A stretch of 40,145 nt of DNA from DASQWP01 sp050697555 (lineage in GTDB: Bacteria > Actinomycetota > Thermoleophilia > Gaiellales > Gaiellaceae): contig JBOHAD010000016.1 in the NCBI GenBank assembly GCA_050697555.1, positions 1 to 40,145 on the forward strand. Direction: 5' to 3'. Each line of letters opens with the position of its first letter. Within the stretch, counting starts at the first letter, position 1. The notes beneath the pieces are model-generated. The model was given only the letters and a program-made list of their open reading frames with translations. It had not been told where the DNA came from and did no database searches. Both the position numbers and the translations under genes were made by a program. Of the stretch, positions 9,194 through 16,596 are shown piece after piece.

Positions 9194-9523
9194 ATGGCCG
9201 ATCTGCCCGCCGTCGCGGACGCGAGCTTCGAGAGCGAGGTCCTGCAAGCCGACCGTCCCGTGGTGGTCGACTTCTGGGCTCCCTGGTGCGGTCCGTGCCG
9301 CGTCGTCGACCCGATCCTGAGCGACATGGCCGTGCAGCACGGCGACCGCGTCAAGTTCGTCGCGGTGAACGTCGACGAGAATCCCGTCACCCAGGCCCGG
9401 TACCAGGTTCTCTCCATTCCGACCGTGATCCTCTTCGAGAACGGCGAGCCCCAGGAGACGGTCGTCGGCGCCCGCTCGAGGACGCACTACGAAGGCGCCT
9501 GGCAGCGCTGGCTCGCGGCCTAG
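9194..9523 (+). CDS. trxA: Thioredoxin
   Basis: A 109-residue thioredoxin, the cytosolic dithiol-disulfide carrier reduced by thioredoxin reductase. The active site WAPWCGPCR is at residues about 28-36, the cis-proline loop is SIPTVILF, and the family glycine lies near VVGARSR. The length is typical and there is no signal peptide. The ATG start is fixed by the family N-terminus and the -10 seven nucleotides before it. The gene ends 12 bp from the convergent thiL stop codon. Confidence 0.95.
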   Translation: MADLPAVADASFESEVLQADRPVVVDFWAPWCGPCRVVDPILSDMAVQHGDRVKFVAVNVDENPVTQARYQVLSIPTVILFENGEPQETVVGARSRTHYEGAWQRWLAA

Positions 9524-9535
9524 GAGGGTCGGGCG

Positions 9536-10393
9536 CTAGCGCCGAAACGCGTCCCAGCCGACGGGATCGGCGGGCCGGACGCCCGCTCCCTCCTCACACC
9601 GTCCCACGACGATGAAGCCGCTCGCCTCAGCGGCGGCGGGAGGGAGCGCCGCGAGGAGCTCGTAGTCCTCGCCCAGCGTCCAGAAGGGGAGGTCCTCGAC
9701 GTCGGCGATCCCCGGCGCGAGCGGCAGACGCTCGACCTCGACGACGAGCCGGCACGCCGACCGCTCGGAGATCTTCGCCGCGTCGGCGAGGATCCCGTCC
9801 GAGAGATCGACGAGGGCGTGGGCGACCGCCGCGAGTCGCCGGCCCTCCTCGAGGCGGAGCGGCGGGCGGCGGTGCATGCGAACCAGGTCGTCGAAGCCCG
9901 CGAGGCCGTGCTCGAGCACGTAGAGCCCAGCGGCAGAGCCGCCGAGGGGGCCCGTGACGACGAGAGCGTCTCCAGGCCGGGCACCCGCGCGACCGGGCAC
10001 GCTGGTGCTCCGCCCGAGCGCCGTGATCCCGAGAAAGGCCGCGGGCGCGGCGACGGTGTCGCCCCCGACGACGGGGACGCCCGGCTCGTTGAGGCCCTCG
10101 TAGAGCTCGAGCACGTCGTCGACGCGCAGCTCGGGCGGGAGCGCGAGCGAGACGAGCAGCCCCTCCGGGTCCGCGCCCATGGCCGCCAGGTCGCTGAGGT
10201 TGACGGCAGCGGCCTTGTAGCCGAGATCGCGCCAGGACGTCCACTCGCGCCTGAAGTGAACGCCTTCGACGAGCACGTCCTGCGTGACCGCGCGCTCACC
10301 GTCCCAGGCACCCTCGAAGTCGAGCCCGCCGGCGAGTCCTCTGCGCTCGAGCTCCGCGAGGAGCCCGGCCTCACCGAGCTCTGACAGCCTCAA
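9536..10393 (-). CDS. thiL: Thiamine-monophosphate kinase
   Basis: A 285-residue ThiL, which phosphorylates thiamine monophosphate to the active cofactor thiamine diphosphate. The family N-terminus LSELGEAGLLAELERRG is present. Then come TQDVLVEGVHFR with the Mg-binding Asp, the KAAAVNLSDLAAMGADP block, VVGGDTVAAP and the late DLSDGILADA motif. The chosen start is TTG at 10393, since no ATG or GTG lies near the family N-terminus. This makes a 23-bp overlap with the upstream thiD gene, consistent with coupled translation of two thiamine genes. Some annotators would extend the frame further upstream, but that sequence is thiD in another frame. Confidence 0.92.
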   Translation of the reverse strand: MRLSELGEAGLLAELERRGLAGGLDFEGAWDGERAVTQDVLVEGVHFRREWTSWRDLGYKAAAVNLSDLAAMGADPEGLLVSLALPPELRVDDVLELYEGLNEPGVPVVGGDTVAAPAAFLGITALGRSTSVPGRAGARPGDALVVTGPLGGSAAGLYVLEHGLAGFDDLVRMHRRPPLRLEEGRRLAAVAHALVDLSDGILADAAKISERSACRLVVEVERLPLAPGIADVEDLPFWTLGEDYELLAALPPAAAEASGFIVVGRCEEGAGVRPADPVGWDAFRR

Positions 10394-11165
10394 GGCCGAA
10401 GACGTCGACGGGCCCCGAGCCGGCCCCGATGTCCGCGAGCCCGGCCCGGACGGCCTCCGAGGCGATGCGCGCGGCCTCGCGAGCGGCGTCCTCGAGCGGC
10501 TCCCCGCGAGCGAGCAGGGCCGCGAGGCTCGCCGAGTGGGTGCATCCCGCCCCGTGCGTCGCCTCGTCTCCGTGGCGCTCGACCGGAATGGCAACGTGGC
10601 GGCTCCCGTCGAAGAGCCAGTCGACAGCCTCCTCGCCGTGGCCGCCCGTCACGACGACCGCGGGCGCGCCGAGCTCCTCGATCGCCACGGCAAGCTGCTC
10701 GCGGCTCGCGCTCTCCGAGTAGGGAACGCCGGCCAGGGCGCACGCTTCGTGCAGGTTTGGGGTCACGACCGCGGCGAGCGGGAAGAGCCGCTCGACGAGC
10801 ACCGAGACGGCGTCGTCGAGGAGGAGCCTGGCGCCCGAGGACGCGACCATCACGGGATCGACGACCAGCGAAACCGGGTGCCTCTCGAGAAAGTCGGCGA
10901 CGGTAGCGATGATCGGCGCGCTGAAGAGCATTCCCGTCTTGGCGGCGTCGACGCCGATGTCCTCCCAGAGCACCTCGAGCTGCTCACGGATGAACTCGGG
11001 CGGCACCTCGTGAACGGCCGTGACGGCAGTCGTGCTCTGCGCGGTCAGGGCCACGATCGCACTCATCCCATGGCAGCCGAGCGCGGCGAACGCCTTGAGG
11101 TCGGCCTGGATGCCGGCCCCGCCGCCGGAGTCCGACGTCGCGATCGTGAGACAGCGGGGGATCAC
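10371..11165 (-). CDS. thiD: Hydroxymethylpyrimidine (phosphate) kinase
   Basis: A 264-residue ribokinase-fold enzyme that phosphorylates HMP and HMP-phosphate for thiamine synthesis or salvage. Typical motifs are SDSGGGAGIQADLKAF at the N-terminus, GVDAAKTGML, VVDPVMVASSGARLL, TPNLHEACALAG, and the anion-hole region GDEATHGAGCTHSASLAALLA. In the last motif THGAGC provides the catalytic Cys/anion hole. The length is normal. The start is GTG at 11165. It heads a thiD-thiL operon. I looked for a TPP riboswitch upstream and did not find the conserved CUGAGA or ACCUGA signals; instead a structured repeat copy lies upstream. Confidence 0.94.
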   Translation of the reverse strand: MIPRCLTIATSDSGGGAGIQADLKAFAALGCHGMSAIVALTAQSTTAVTAVHEVPPEFIREQLEVLWEDIGVDAAKTGMLFSAPIIATVADFLERHPVSLVVDPVMVASSGARLLLDDAVSVLVERLFPLAAVVTPNLHEACALAGVPYSESASREQLAVAIEELGAPAVVVTGGHGEEAVDWLFDGSRHVAIPVERHGDEATHGAGCTHSASLAALLARGEPLEDAAREAARIASEAVRAGLADIGAGSGPVDVFGLEAVRAR

Positions 11166-11173
11166 GGAGGCTG

Positions 11174-11179
11174 AGGCTA
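11174..11179 (-). promoter_or_regulatory. Likely -10 of thiD
   Basis: TAGCCT on the minus strand lies 8 nt before the thiD GTG start. The spacing fits a leaderless or nearly leaderless transcript. The hexamer lies outside the structured element at 11192-11341. Confidence 0.4.
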
Positions 11180-11191
11180 GACGTTTGGCCG

Positions 11192-11341
11192 GTGATCTGC
11201 GTGCTCGTCGGGGACGGGTGCGACCAAGCCGGGCGTCGTGATCGTCCGCAGCCCGTACTAGGTCAGTACGGGCAAGGGCGAGCGCGGCGATCCGGCGCCG
11301 TGTCGCAGCCGCCAGCCGCGAGTGCGGTGATTGCGGGTCAA
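11192..11341 (-). repeat. Diverged third copy of a structured intergenic element
   Basis: This 150-bp stretch between thiD and the helicase gene shares the layout of the copies at 22570-22731 and 24380-24583. Its ends are GTGATCTGC and, on the other strand, TTGACCCGC (6 of 9 matching). A perfect 9-bp hairpin (GCCCGTACT, loop AGGTC, AGTACGGGC) is at 11251-11273. It runs straight into a region matching the 38-nt core of the other copies at about 24 positions with one gap, ending in the same GCAGC. The conserved GCGAAAnGCGAGC box of the other copies is not seen here. Homology is therefore probable rather than certain. Confidence 0.45.
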
Positions 11342-11346
11342 GCGTC

Positions 11347-11352
11347 TAGCAT
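11347..11352 (+). promoter_or_regulatory. Likely -10 of the helicase gene
   Basis: TAGCAT lies 8 nt before the ATG at 11361 and no ribosome binding site is visible. It supports 11361 over the alternative TTG start 30 bp upstream, which would lie inside the structured element. Confidence 0.45.
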
Positions 11353-11360
11353 CGCCTCTG

Positions 11361-13598
11361 ATGGCGACCCTGACCTGGGACGCCCTTCTCCAGGGCGAGG
11401 AGCTCGCGTACCTCACGGAGGTGCCCCCGCGGGACGCCGTCGCGGCGGCGATTCCCGCGGAGCTTCACCCGGCGGTACGCGAGGCCCTCGCCGAGCGCGG
11501 CCTGACGCAGCTCTATCAGCACCAGGCCGAGGCGTACGACGCTGCGGCGCGCGGCGAGCACGTCGTCGTCGCCACCGGCACGGCGAGCGGGAAGACGCTC
11601 GCTTTCAACCTCCCCGTCCTCGACGCGCTCGCGGCCGAGCCGAAGCTCCGCGCTCTCTACCTCTACCCCACGAAGGCGCTCGCCCAGGATCAGGCGCGCG
11701 CGCTCGCCGGCTTCCGAGTCCCGAAGGTCCGGGCGGCGATCTACGACGGGGACACGGAGACCGAGCGCCGCTGGCAGATCCGCAAGTGGGCCAACGTCAT
11801 CCTCACGAACCCGGACATGCTCCACGTAGGCGTGCTCCCACACCACGACCGCTGGGGTGACGTGCTCCAGAACCTGCGGTACGTGATCGTGGACGAGGCG
11901 CACGTCTACCGCGGCGTCTTCGGCTCCCACGTCGGCAACGTGCTCCGGCGACTCCGGCGGGCGGCCAGGATCTACGGTGCGGAGCCGCAGTTCCTCCTCG
12001 CGACCGCGACGATCGCCAACCCGGGCGAGCTCGCACGCTCGCTCCTCGGCGTCGAGGCCGCCGTCGTCGAGGAGGACGGAGCGCCGCGGGCGGCCCGCAC
12101 GGTCGCCTTCTGGAACCCCCCGGTGCTCGACGAGCAGCTCCAGCTGCGCGCGAGCGCGCTCGGAGAGGGAGCGCGCCTCCTCGCCGAGCTCGTCTCGGGC
12201 GGCCTGCGCACGATCTGCTTCACCAAGAGCCGCAAGGCCGCGGAGCTCGTGCACCGCTTCACCGCCGACCGCGTCCCGGAGCTCGCCGACCGGCTCTCCC
12301 CGTACCGGGCCGGCTACACACCCGCTCAGCGCCGCGAGATCGAGCGTCGGCTCGTCGAGGGGGAGCTCCTCGGCGTGACCGCGACCGACGCACTGGAGCT
12401 CGGGATCGACATCGGGCTCCTCGACTGCGCGATCTCGGTCGGCTTCCCCGGCACGGTGGCGAGCCTGCGCCAGCAGTGGGGCCGCGCCGGGCGGCGTGGG
12501 CACGGGCTCGCCCTGCTGGTGGCGAGCGAGGACGCCCTCGACCAGTTCTTCATGCGCGAGCCCGAGATGTTGATCGAGCGCCGCGTCGAGGCCGCGATCC
12601 TCGACCATTCGAACCCGCGCATCCTCGACGGGCACGTGCGCGCGGCAGCCTTCGAGGCGCCGCTCGACGAGGCCGACCGGGCGACGCTCGGAGATAGCGC
12701 CCTCGAGCGGGCCGCGGCGCTCGCGGAGGCCGGCGAGCTGAAGCGAACGCGGGCGGGCTTCGTCTGGGGAGGCCGCGACTACCCGGCGGGCCGCTTCGGG
12801 CTGCGCTCGACGAGCGCCGAGTCGGTCGCCGTCGTCGAAGCGGCCACGGGATCTGTGCTGGGCACGGTCGAGCGCGAACGGGCCTACGGAACGGTGCACG
12901 AGGGCGCCGTCTACCTCCATCTCGGCGAGTCGTACCGCGTGCTCGCGCTCGACCTCGAGGCGCGCACGGCGCTCGTCGAGCCCTTCGCGGACGAGTACTA
13001 CACGCAGGCGAAGAAGGAGACGACCACCGCGATCGAGGAGGCGGAGCTCGCCGAGCGGCGGCTGGAGATGGACGTCTTCTTCGGGCGCGTCAGCGTGACG
13101 GAGCAGGTGGTCGCCTACCAGAAGAAGGCGATCCGCGACGGGGCGACGCTCGACCTCGTGCCGCTCGACCTGCCGGAGACCTCCTTCGAGACGGAGGCGG
13201 TCTGGTACCTCCCGGAGCCCTGGATGCTCGAGGGGTTGGAGGCGCTCCCGCGCCTGCTCGGCTCGCTCCACGCCGCCGAGCACGCCATGATCGCGCTTCT
13301 CCCTCTCTGGGCGATGTGCGATCGCTGGGACATCGGCGGGCTCTCGACGAACCTCCATTTCCAGACGGGCCGGCCGACCGTGTTCGTCTACGACGGCCAC
13401 GTGGGCGGGGTCGGCATCGCGCGCCGCGGATACGACGAGCTCGAGGGCTGGGTCGCGGACACGGCGAGGCTCCTCGCCGGCTGCCCCTGCGCGGACGGCT
13501 GCCCCTCCTGCGTCCAGTCCCCGAAGTGCGGGAACCTGAACGAGTTCCTGGACAAGAACGGTGCGCTGACGCTCCTCCGGCGCATGCTCGCCGAGTAG
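11361..13598 (+). CDS. DEAD/DEAH-box helicase with DUF1998 zinc domain (MrfA/Hrq1-like)
   Basis: A 745-residue superfamily 2 helicase. Motif I is ATGTASGKT (residues about 66-74), motif II is DEAH in VIVDEAHVYRG, motif III is LLATATI, and motif VI is QQWGRAGRRGHG. The C-terminal half holds a DUF1998/MZB region ending in four cysteines in CPCADGCPSCVQSPKCG, which should bind zinc. This architecture matches MrfA of Bacillus, used in mitomycin-type damage repair, and fungal Hrq1; the repair role here is inferred from that family. The length is close to MrfA. The gene stands alone between the thiD promoter region and the DGPF/ECF pair, and no partner exonuclease is adjacent. Confidence 0.9.
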   Translation: MATLTWDALLQGEELAYLTEVPPRDAVAAAIPAELHPAVREALAERGLTQLYQHQAEAYDAAARGEHVVVATGTASGKTLAFNLPVLDALAAEPKLRALYLYPTKALAQDQARALAGFRVPKVRAAIYDGDTETERRWQIRKWANVILTNPDMLHVGVLPHHDRWGDVLQNLRYVIVDEAHVYRGVFGSHVGNVLRRLRRAARIYGAEPQFLLATATIANPGELARSLLGVEAAVVEEDGAPRAARTVAFWNPPVLDEQLQLRASALGEGARLLAELVSGGLRTICFTKSRKAAELVHRFTADRVPELADRLSPYRAGYTPAQRREIERRLVEGELLGVTATDALELGIDIGLLDCAISVGFPGTVASLRQQWGRAGRRGHGLALLVASEDALDQFFMREPEMLIERRVEAAILDHSNPRILDGHVRAAAFEAPLDEADRATLGDSALERAAALAEAGELKRTRAGFVWGGRDYPAGRFGLRSTSAESVAVVEAATGSVLGTVERERAYGTVHEGAVYLHLGESYRVLALDLEARTALVEPFADEYYTQAKKETTTAIEEAELAERRLEMDVFFGRVSVTEQVVAYQKKAIRDGATLDLVPLDLPETSFETEAVWYLPEPWMLEGLEALPRLLGSLHAAEHAMIALLPLWAMCDRWDIGGLSTNLHFQTGRPTVFVYDGHVGGVGIARRGYDELEGWVADTARLLAGCPCADGCPSCVQSPKCGNLNEFLDKNGALTLLRRMLAE

Positions 13599-13627
13599 CT
13601 GTCGATTCCCGGCGGCGCCGTTCGTCG

Positions 13628-13652
13628 TAGAGTCGTAAACAACCGAAGGAGG
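13628..13652 (+). promoter_or_regulatory. Promoter and strong RBS of the DGPF/ECF pair
   Basis: TAGAGT at 13628-13633 could be a -10. A strong AAGGAGG Shine-Dalgarno at 13646-13652 lies 5 nt before the ATG at 13658. This is one of the few clearly leadered genes here. ECF42 units are often autoregulated, but I cannot define an ECF-specific -35/-10 with confidence. Confidence 0.45.
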
Positions 13653-13657
13653 CTCAC

Positions 13658-14035
13658 ATGCAGTACTTGCTCCTCATCTACGGGGACGAGCAGGCGACGA
13701 ACGAGCAATGGGAGCAGCTGAGCGAGGCCGAGCAGAAGCAGAGCCTGGACGAGTGGTGGACCTACACGAAGGAGCTCGAGGACGCGGGCGTTCACGTCGC
13801 GGGCGAGGCGCTCCATCCGACCCAGTCGGCGAAGACCGTGCGTGTCCGCGACAGCGAGCACCTCGTGACCGACGGCCCCTTCGCCGAGACGAAGGAGCAG
13901 CTCGGCGGCTACTACGTCATCGACGTCCAGACCGAGGAGGAGGCACTCCGCTGGGCGGCGAAGATCCCGTCCGCGCCCTACGGCTCGGTCGAGGTGCGCC
14001 AAGTCATGGTCTTCACGGCCGAGGTCGGCTCCTGA
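13658..14035 (+). CDS. YCII/DGPF domain protein, ECF42 partner
   Basis: A 125-residue protein with the YCII-related fold and the DGPF motif (LVTDGPFAETKEQLGGYYVID, residues about 69-88). It begins with MQYLLLIYGDE, typical of the family, and has no signal peptide. DGPF genes are found directly upstream of ECF42-type sigma factors in many bacteria, and the sigma factor here begins 17 bp downstream. Their molecular role is not firmly known; some members may bind small molecules. The start ATG has an excellent ribosome binding site. The pairing makes joint function with the sigma factor very likely. Confidence 0.88.
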   Translation: MQYLLLIYGDEQATNEQWEQLSEAEQKQSLDEWWTYTKELEDAGVHVAGEALHPTQSAKTVRVRDSEHLVTDGPFAETKEQLGGYYVIDVQTEEEALRWAAKIPSAPYGSVEVRQVMVFTAEVGS

Positions 14036-14052
14036 CGGTCGGCCGCTGAGCC

Positions 14053-15252
14053 TTGGAGCTCGCGCGGGTCTTCCGCGAGGAGTGGGGGCGCTCCGTCGCC
14101 GTGCTCGCACGAGCCACGGGAGACCTCGCCCTTGCGGAGGACGCCGTGCAGGACGCGTTCGCGACGGCGCTCGAGCGCTGGCCGGACGGAGCGCCGCGCA
14201 ACCCTGGCGCCTGGATCCTGACGGTCGCGCGCAACCGGGCGCTCGACCGCCTCCGGCGCGAGCGGACGCTTGCGCACAAGACCGAGCTCCTGGCCCGCCT
14301 GGAGGAGGTCTCCTTGCCGGACGACACGAGCGCGCTTCCCGACGAGCGGCTGGCGCTGATGTTCGCCTGCTGCCACCCGGCACTCCCGTCGGACGTGCGA
14401 GTGCCGCTCACCCTCCGCATGGTCGGCGGGCTCTCCACGGCGGAGATCGCCCGTGCGTTCCTCGTTCCCGAGCCGACTCTCTCGCAACGCCTCGTCCGCG
14501 CCAAGCGCAAGATCCGCGAGGCCGGCATTCCACTGGCCGTTCCGGCCGATCACGACCTGCCGGAGCGCCTGCGCTCGGTGCTGGCCGTTCTCTACCTCGT
14601 CTTCAACGAGGGCTACGCCTCGGCGGCCGGCGACGACCTCGTGCGTAACGACCTCTGTGACGAGGCGATCCGCCTCGCCAAGCTCCTCGCGGTCTCGATG
14701 CCGGACGAGCCGGAGGCCCTCGGGCTGCTGGCGCTCATGCTTCTCCACGACTCGCGTCGAGAGGCGCGGACGAGAGCGGACGGCGAGCTCGTCCTGCTCG
14801 AAGAGCAGGACCGTGGGCGCTGGAATCGGGCGCAGATCGAGGAGGGCAAGCGCTTGCTGGAGCGCGCGCTCTCGTTTCGTCGACCCGGCCCGTACCAGCT
14901 CCAAGCGGCGATCGCCGCGGTGCACGCGAGCGCAGCGCGCCCGGAGGAGACGGACTGGCCGCAGATCGCAGCGCTGTACCGAGAGCTCGTCCGTGTCGAC
15001 CCGTCTCCGGTCGTCGAGCTCAACCGCGCGGTGGCCGTCGCGATGGCGACCCGCCCCGAGGAGGGCCTCGCCCTCGTCGAGCGAATCCAGGGTCTGGACC
15101 GCTATCACCTCCTTCATGCCGCGCGTGCGGACCTCCTCCGGCAGAGCGGGAGGAGGAAGGAGGCGGCTGCCGCCTACGAGCGCGCGCTCGCCCTCGCGCC
15201 GAGCCCGGTCGAGCGGGCGTTCCTCCAGCGCCGCCTCTCCGAGGTGCGCTGA
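14053..15252 (+). CDS. RNA polymerase sigma factor, ECF42 group, with TPR-like C-terminus
   Basis: A 399-residue extracytoplasmic-function sigma factor with region 2 (residues about 1-75, including AEDAVQDAFATALERWP) and region 4 (about 110-160, LSTAEIARAFLVPEPTLSQRLVRAKRKIR). The long C-terminal extension (about 180-399) begins with LRSVLAVLYLVFNEGY, the DUF6596 signature, and contains TPR-like helices. This layout defines the ECF42 group, whose extension replaces a classical anti-sigma factor. The start is TTG at 14053; an in-frame stop lies two codons before it and no ATG or GTG fits region 2. It is co-transcribed with the upstream DGPF gene. Its regulon cannot be told from the sequence. 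Confidence 0.9.
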   Translation: MELARVFREEWGRSVAVLARATGDLALAEDAVQDAFATALERWPDGAPRNPGAWILTVARNRALDRLRRERTLAHKTELLARLEEVSLPDDTSALPDERLALMFACCHPALPSDVRVPLTLRMVGGLSTAEIARAFLVPEPTLSQRLVRAKRKIREAGIPLAVPADHDLPERLRSVLAVLYLVFNEGYASAAGDDLVRNDLCDEAIRLAKLLAVSMPDEPEALGLLALMLLHDSRREARTRADGELVLLEEQDRGRWNRAQIEEGKRLLERALSFRRPGPYQLQAAIAAVHASAARPEETDWPQIAALYRELVRVDPSPVVELNRAVAVAMATRPEEGLALVERIQGLDRYHLLHAARADLLRQSGRRKEAAAAYERALALAPSPVERAFLQRRLSEVR

Positions 15253-15268
15253 CGGCTCCGGCCGATGG

Positions 15269-15281
15269 TAAGACTGGACCC
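15269..15281 (+). promoter_or_regulatory. Likely leaderless promoter (-10) of ndh
   Basis: TAAGAC at 15269-15274 is followed by 7 nt and the ATG of the NADH dehydrogenase. It matches the window-wide pattern except for C at the last position. No Shine-Dalgarno sequence is seen. Confidence 0.4.
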
Positions 15282-16553
15282 ATGAGCGTTCGGCGGGCCC
15301 GCGGAGGGGTTCTCGTCGTGGGCGGCGGCTTCGCCGGCGGCTACGTCGCGCGCCTGCTCGGGAAGAGCGGCGCGACGATCGTCAGCCCCGAGAACTTCAT
15401 GCTCTTCACGCCGCTGCTCCCGGAGGCCGCTTCGGGCACGCTCGAGCCCCGGCACGTCGTCGTGCCCCTTCGGATGATGTGCCCACACGCCGAGCTCCTG
15501 CTCGGCCGCGCCACAGCGCTCGACGAGGAGGCGCGCCACGTCCACGTCGTCACGGAGACGGACGAGGGCGAGGTCGAGTACGAGCAGCTCGTGCTGGCGC
15601 TCGGCGCGGTCCCGCGCACCCTCCCGATCCCGGGGCTCGCAGAGCACGGGCTCGGGTTCAAGAGCCTCGCGGACGCCATCCACCTGCGAAATCACGTTCT
15701 CCGACGGCTGGAAGCCGCCGCCGCCCAGCCGGACGACGCCGGACGGGAGCTGACCTTCGTCTTCGTCGGCGCGGGTTACGCCGGCGTGGAGGCGCTCGCC
15801 GAGCTTCGCGACCTCGTGCGCGACGCGCTCCGCTACTACCCGAGCCTGCGAGAGGCGCCGCAGCGCTGGGTGCTCGTGGACGCGGCTCCCACAATCCTTC
15901 CGGAGATCCCGAAGGGACTCGGCGCGTACGCTTCTCGTGAGCTTGCCAAGCGCGGCGTCGATCTCCGCGTGGGCACGACGCTCGAGTCCGCGGAGAACGG
16001 CGCGGTCGCCCTCTCGGATGGAACACGCCTCGACACGAGCACCCTCGTCTGGACTGCCGGCGTGCGGCCGCATCCGCTACTCGTCGACCTCGGGCTCCCG
16101 CTCGACGAGCGGGGCCGGCTACGGGTCGATCCGACACTCCGCGTCGAGGGTCGGGAGAACGTCTGGGCGCTCGGCGACTGCGCGCGGGTGCCGAACTCGG
16201 CCACCCCGGAGCATCCCGACCCTCCAACCTCGCAGCACGCTCTCCGCCAGGCGCGGCGACTCGCCGGGAACCTCCGCGGCGAGCCGCGCCCCTATCGCTA
16301 CCGCATGCTCGGCCAGGTCGCCACGCTCGGCCGCCACCGGGGCGTCGCGGACGTCATGGGCCTCCATCTGCACGGGTTCCCGGGCTGGTTCGTCACGCGA
16401 ACGTACCACCTCTTCCAGCTCCCGCTCCTCAGACGCAAGGTCCGCGTCGTCGTCGACTGGACGGTCGCGCTCTTCTTCCGCCGCGACATCGCCGAGCTCT
16501 CGATGCTGGGACACCCGGAGCCTCTCTCGGGGCGCCGGTCCCGGGGCGGATAA
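15282..16553 (+). CDS. ndh: Type II NADH dehydrogenase (NAD(P)/FAD-dependent oxidoreductase)
   Basis: A 423-residue two-dinucleotide-binding flavoprotein of the Ndh-2 type, a non-proton-pumping NADH:quinone oxidoreductase on the inner membrane face. The FAD-binding glycine motif is VVGGGFAGGYVARLLG near the N-terminus. The quinone-side region starts with FTPLLPEAASGTLEPRHV. The NADH-binding motif is FVGAGYAGVEALAEL, and the second FAD motif is VWALGDCARVP. The C-terminal basic-hydrophobic segment (LPLLRRKVRVVVDWTVALFF) is typical membrane-anchoring sequence of the family. Length is normal. It has its own likely leaderless promoter and is followed by an HD-GYP gene 43 bp downstream. Confidence 0.9.
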   Translation: MSVRRARGGVLVVGGGFAGGYVARLLGKSGATIVSPENFMLFTPLLPEAASGTLEPRHVVVPLRMMCPHAELLLGRATALDEEARHVHVVTETDEGEVEYEQLVLALGAVPRTLPIPGLAEHGLGFKSLADAIHLRNHVLRRLEAAAAQPDDAGRELTFVFVGAGYAGVEALAELRDLVRDALRYYPSLREAPQRWVLVDAAPTILPEIPKGLGAYASRELAKRGVDLRVGTTLESAENGAVALSDGTRLDTSTLVWTAGVRPHPLLVDLGLPLDERGRLRVDPTLRVEGRENVWALGDCARVPNSATPEHPDPPTSQHALRQARRLAGNLRGEPRPYRYRMLGQVATLGRHRGVADVMGLHLHGFPGWFVTRTYHLFQLPLLRRKVRVVVDWTVALFFRRDIAELSMLGHPEPLSGRRSRGG

Positions 16554-16596
16554 GCAACCGTAAACCGCGGTCGTCCTCGCGCCGATACACGTTCCC

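Noticed and set aside
11166..11360. TPP riboswitch upstream of thiD
   Set aside because: The conserved CUGAGA and ACCUGA segments are absent, and a -10 hexamer 8 nt before the GTG leaves no space for a leader.
11346..13400. 684-codon open frame on - opposite the helicase
   Set aside because: GC-driven shadow with no recognisable domain; the + strand frame has all helicase motifs.
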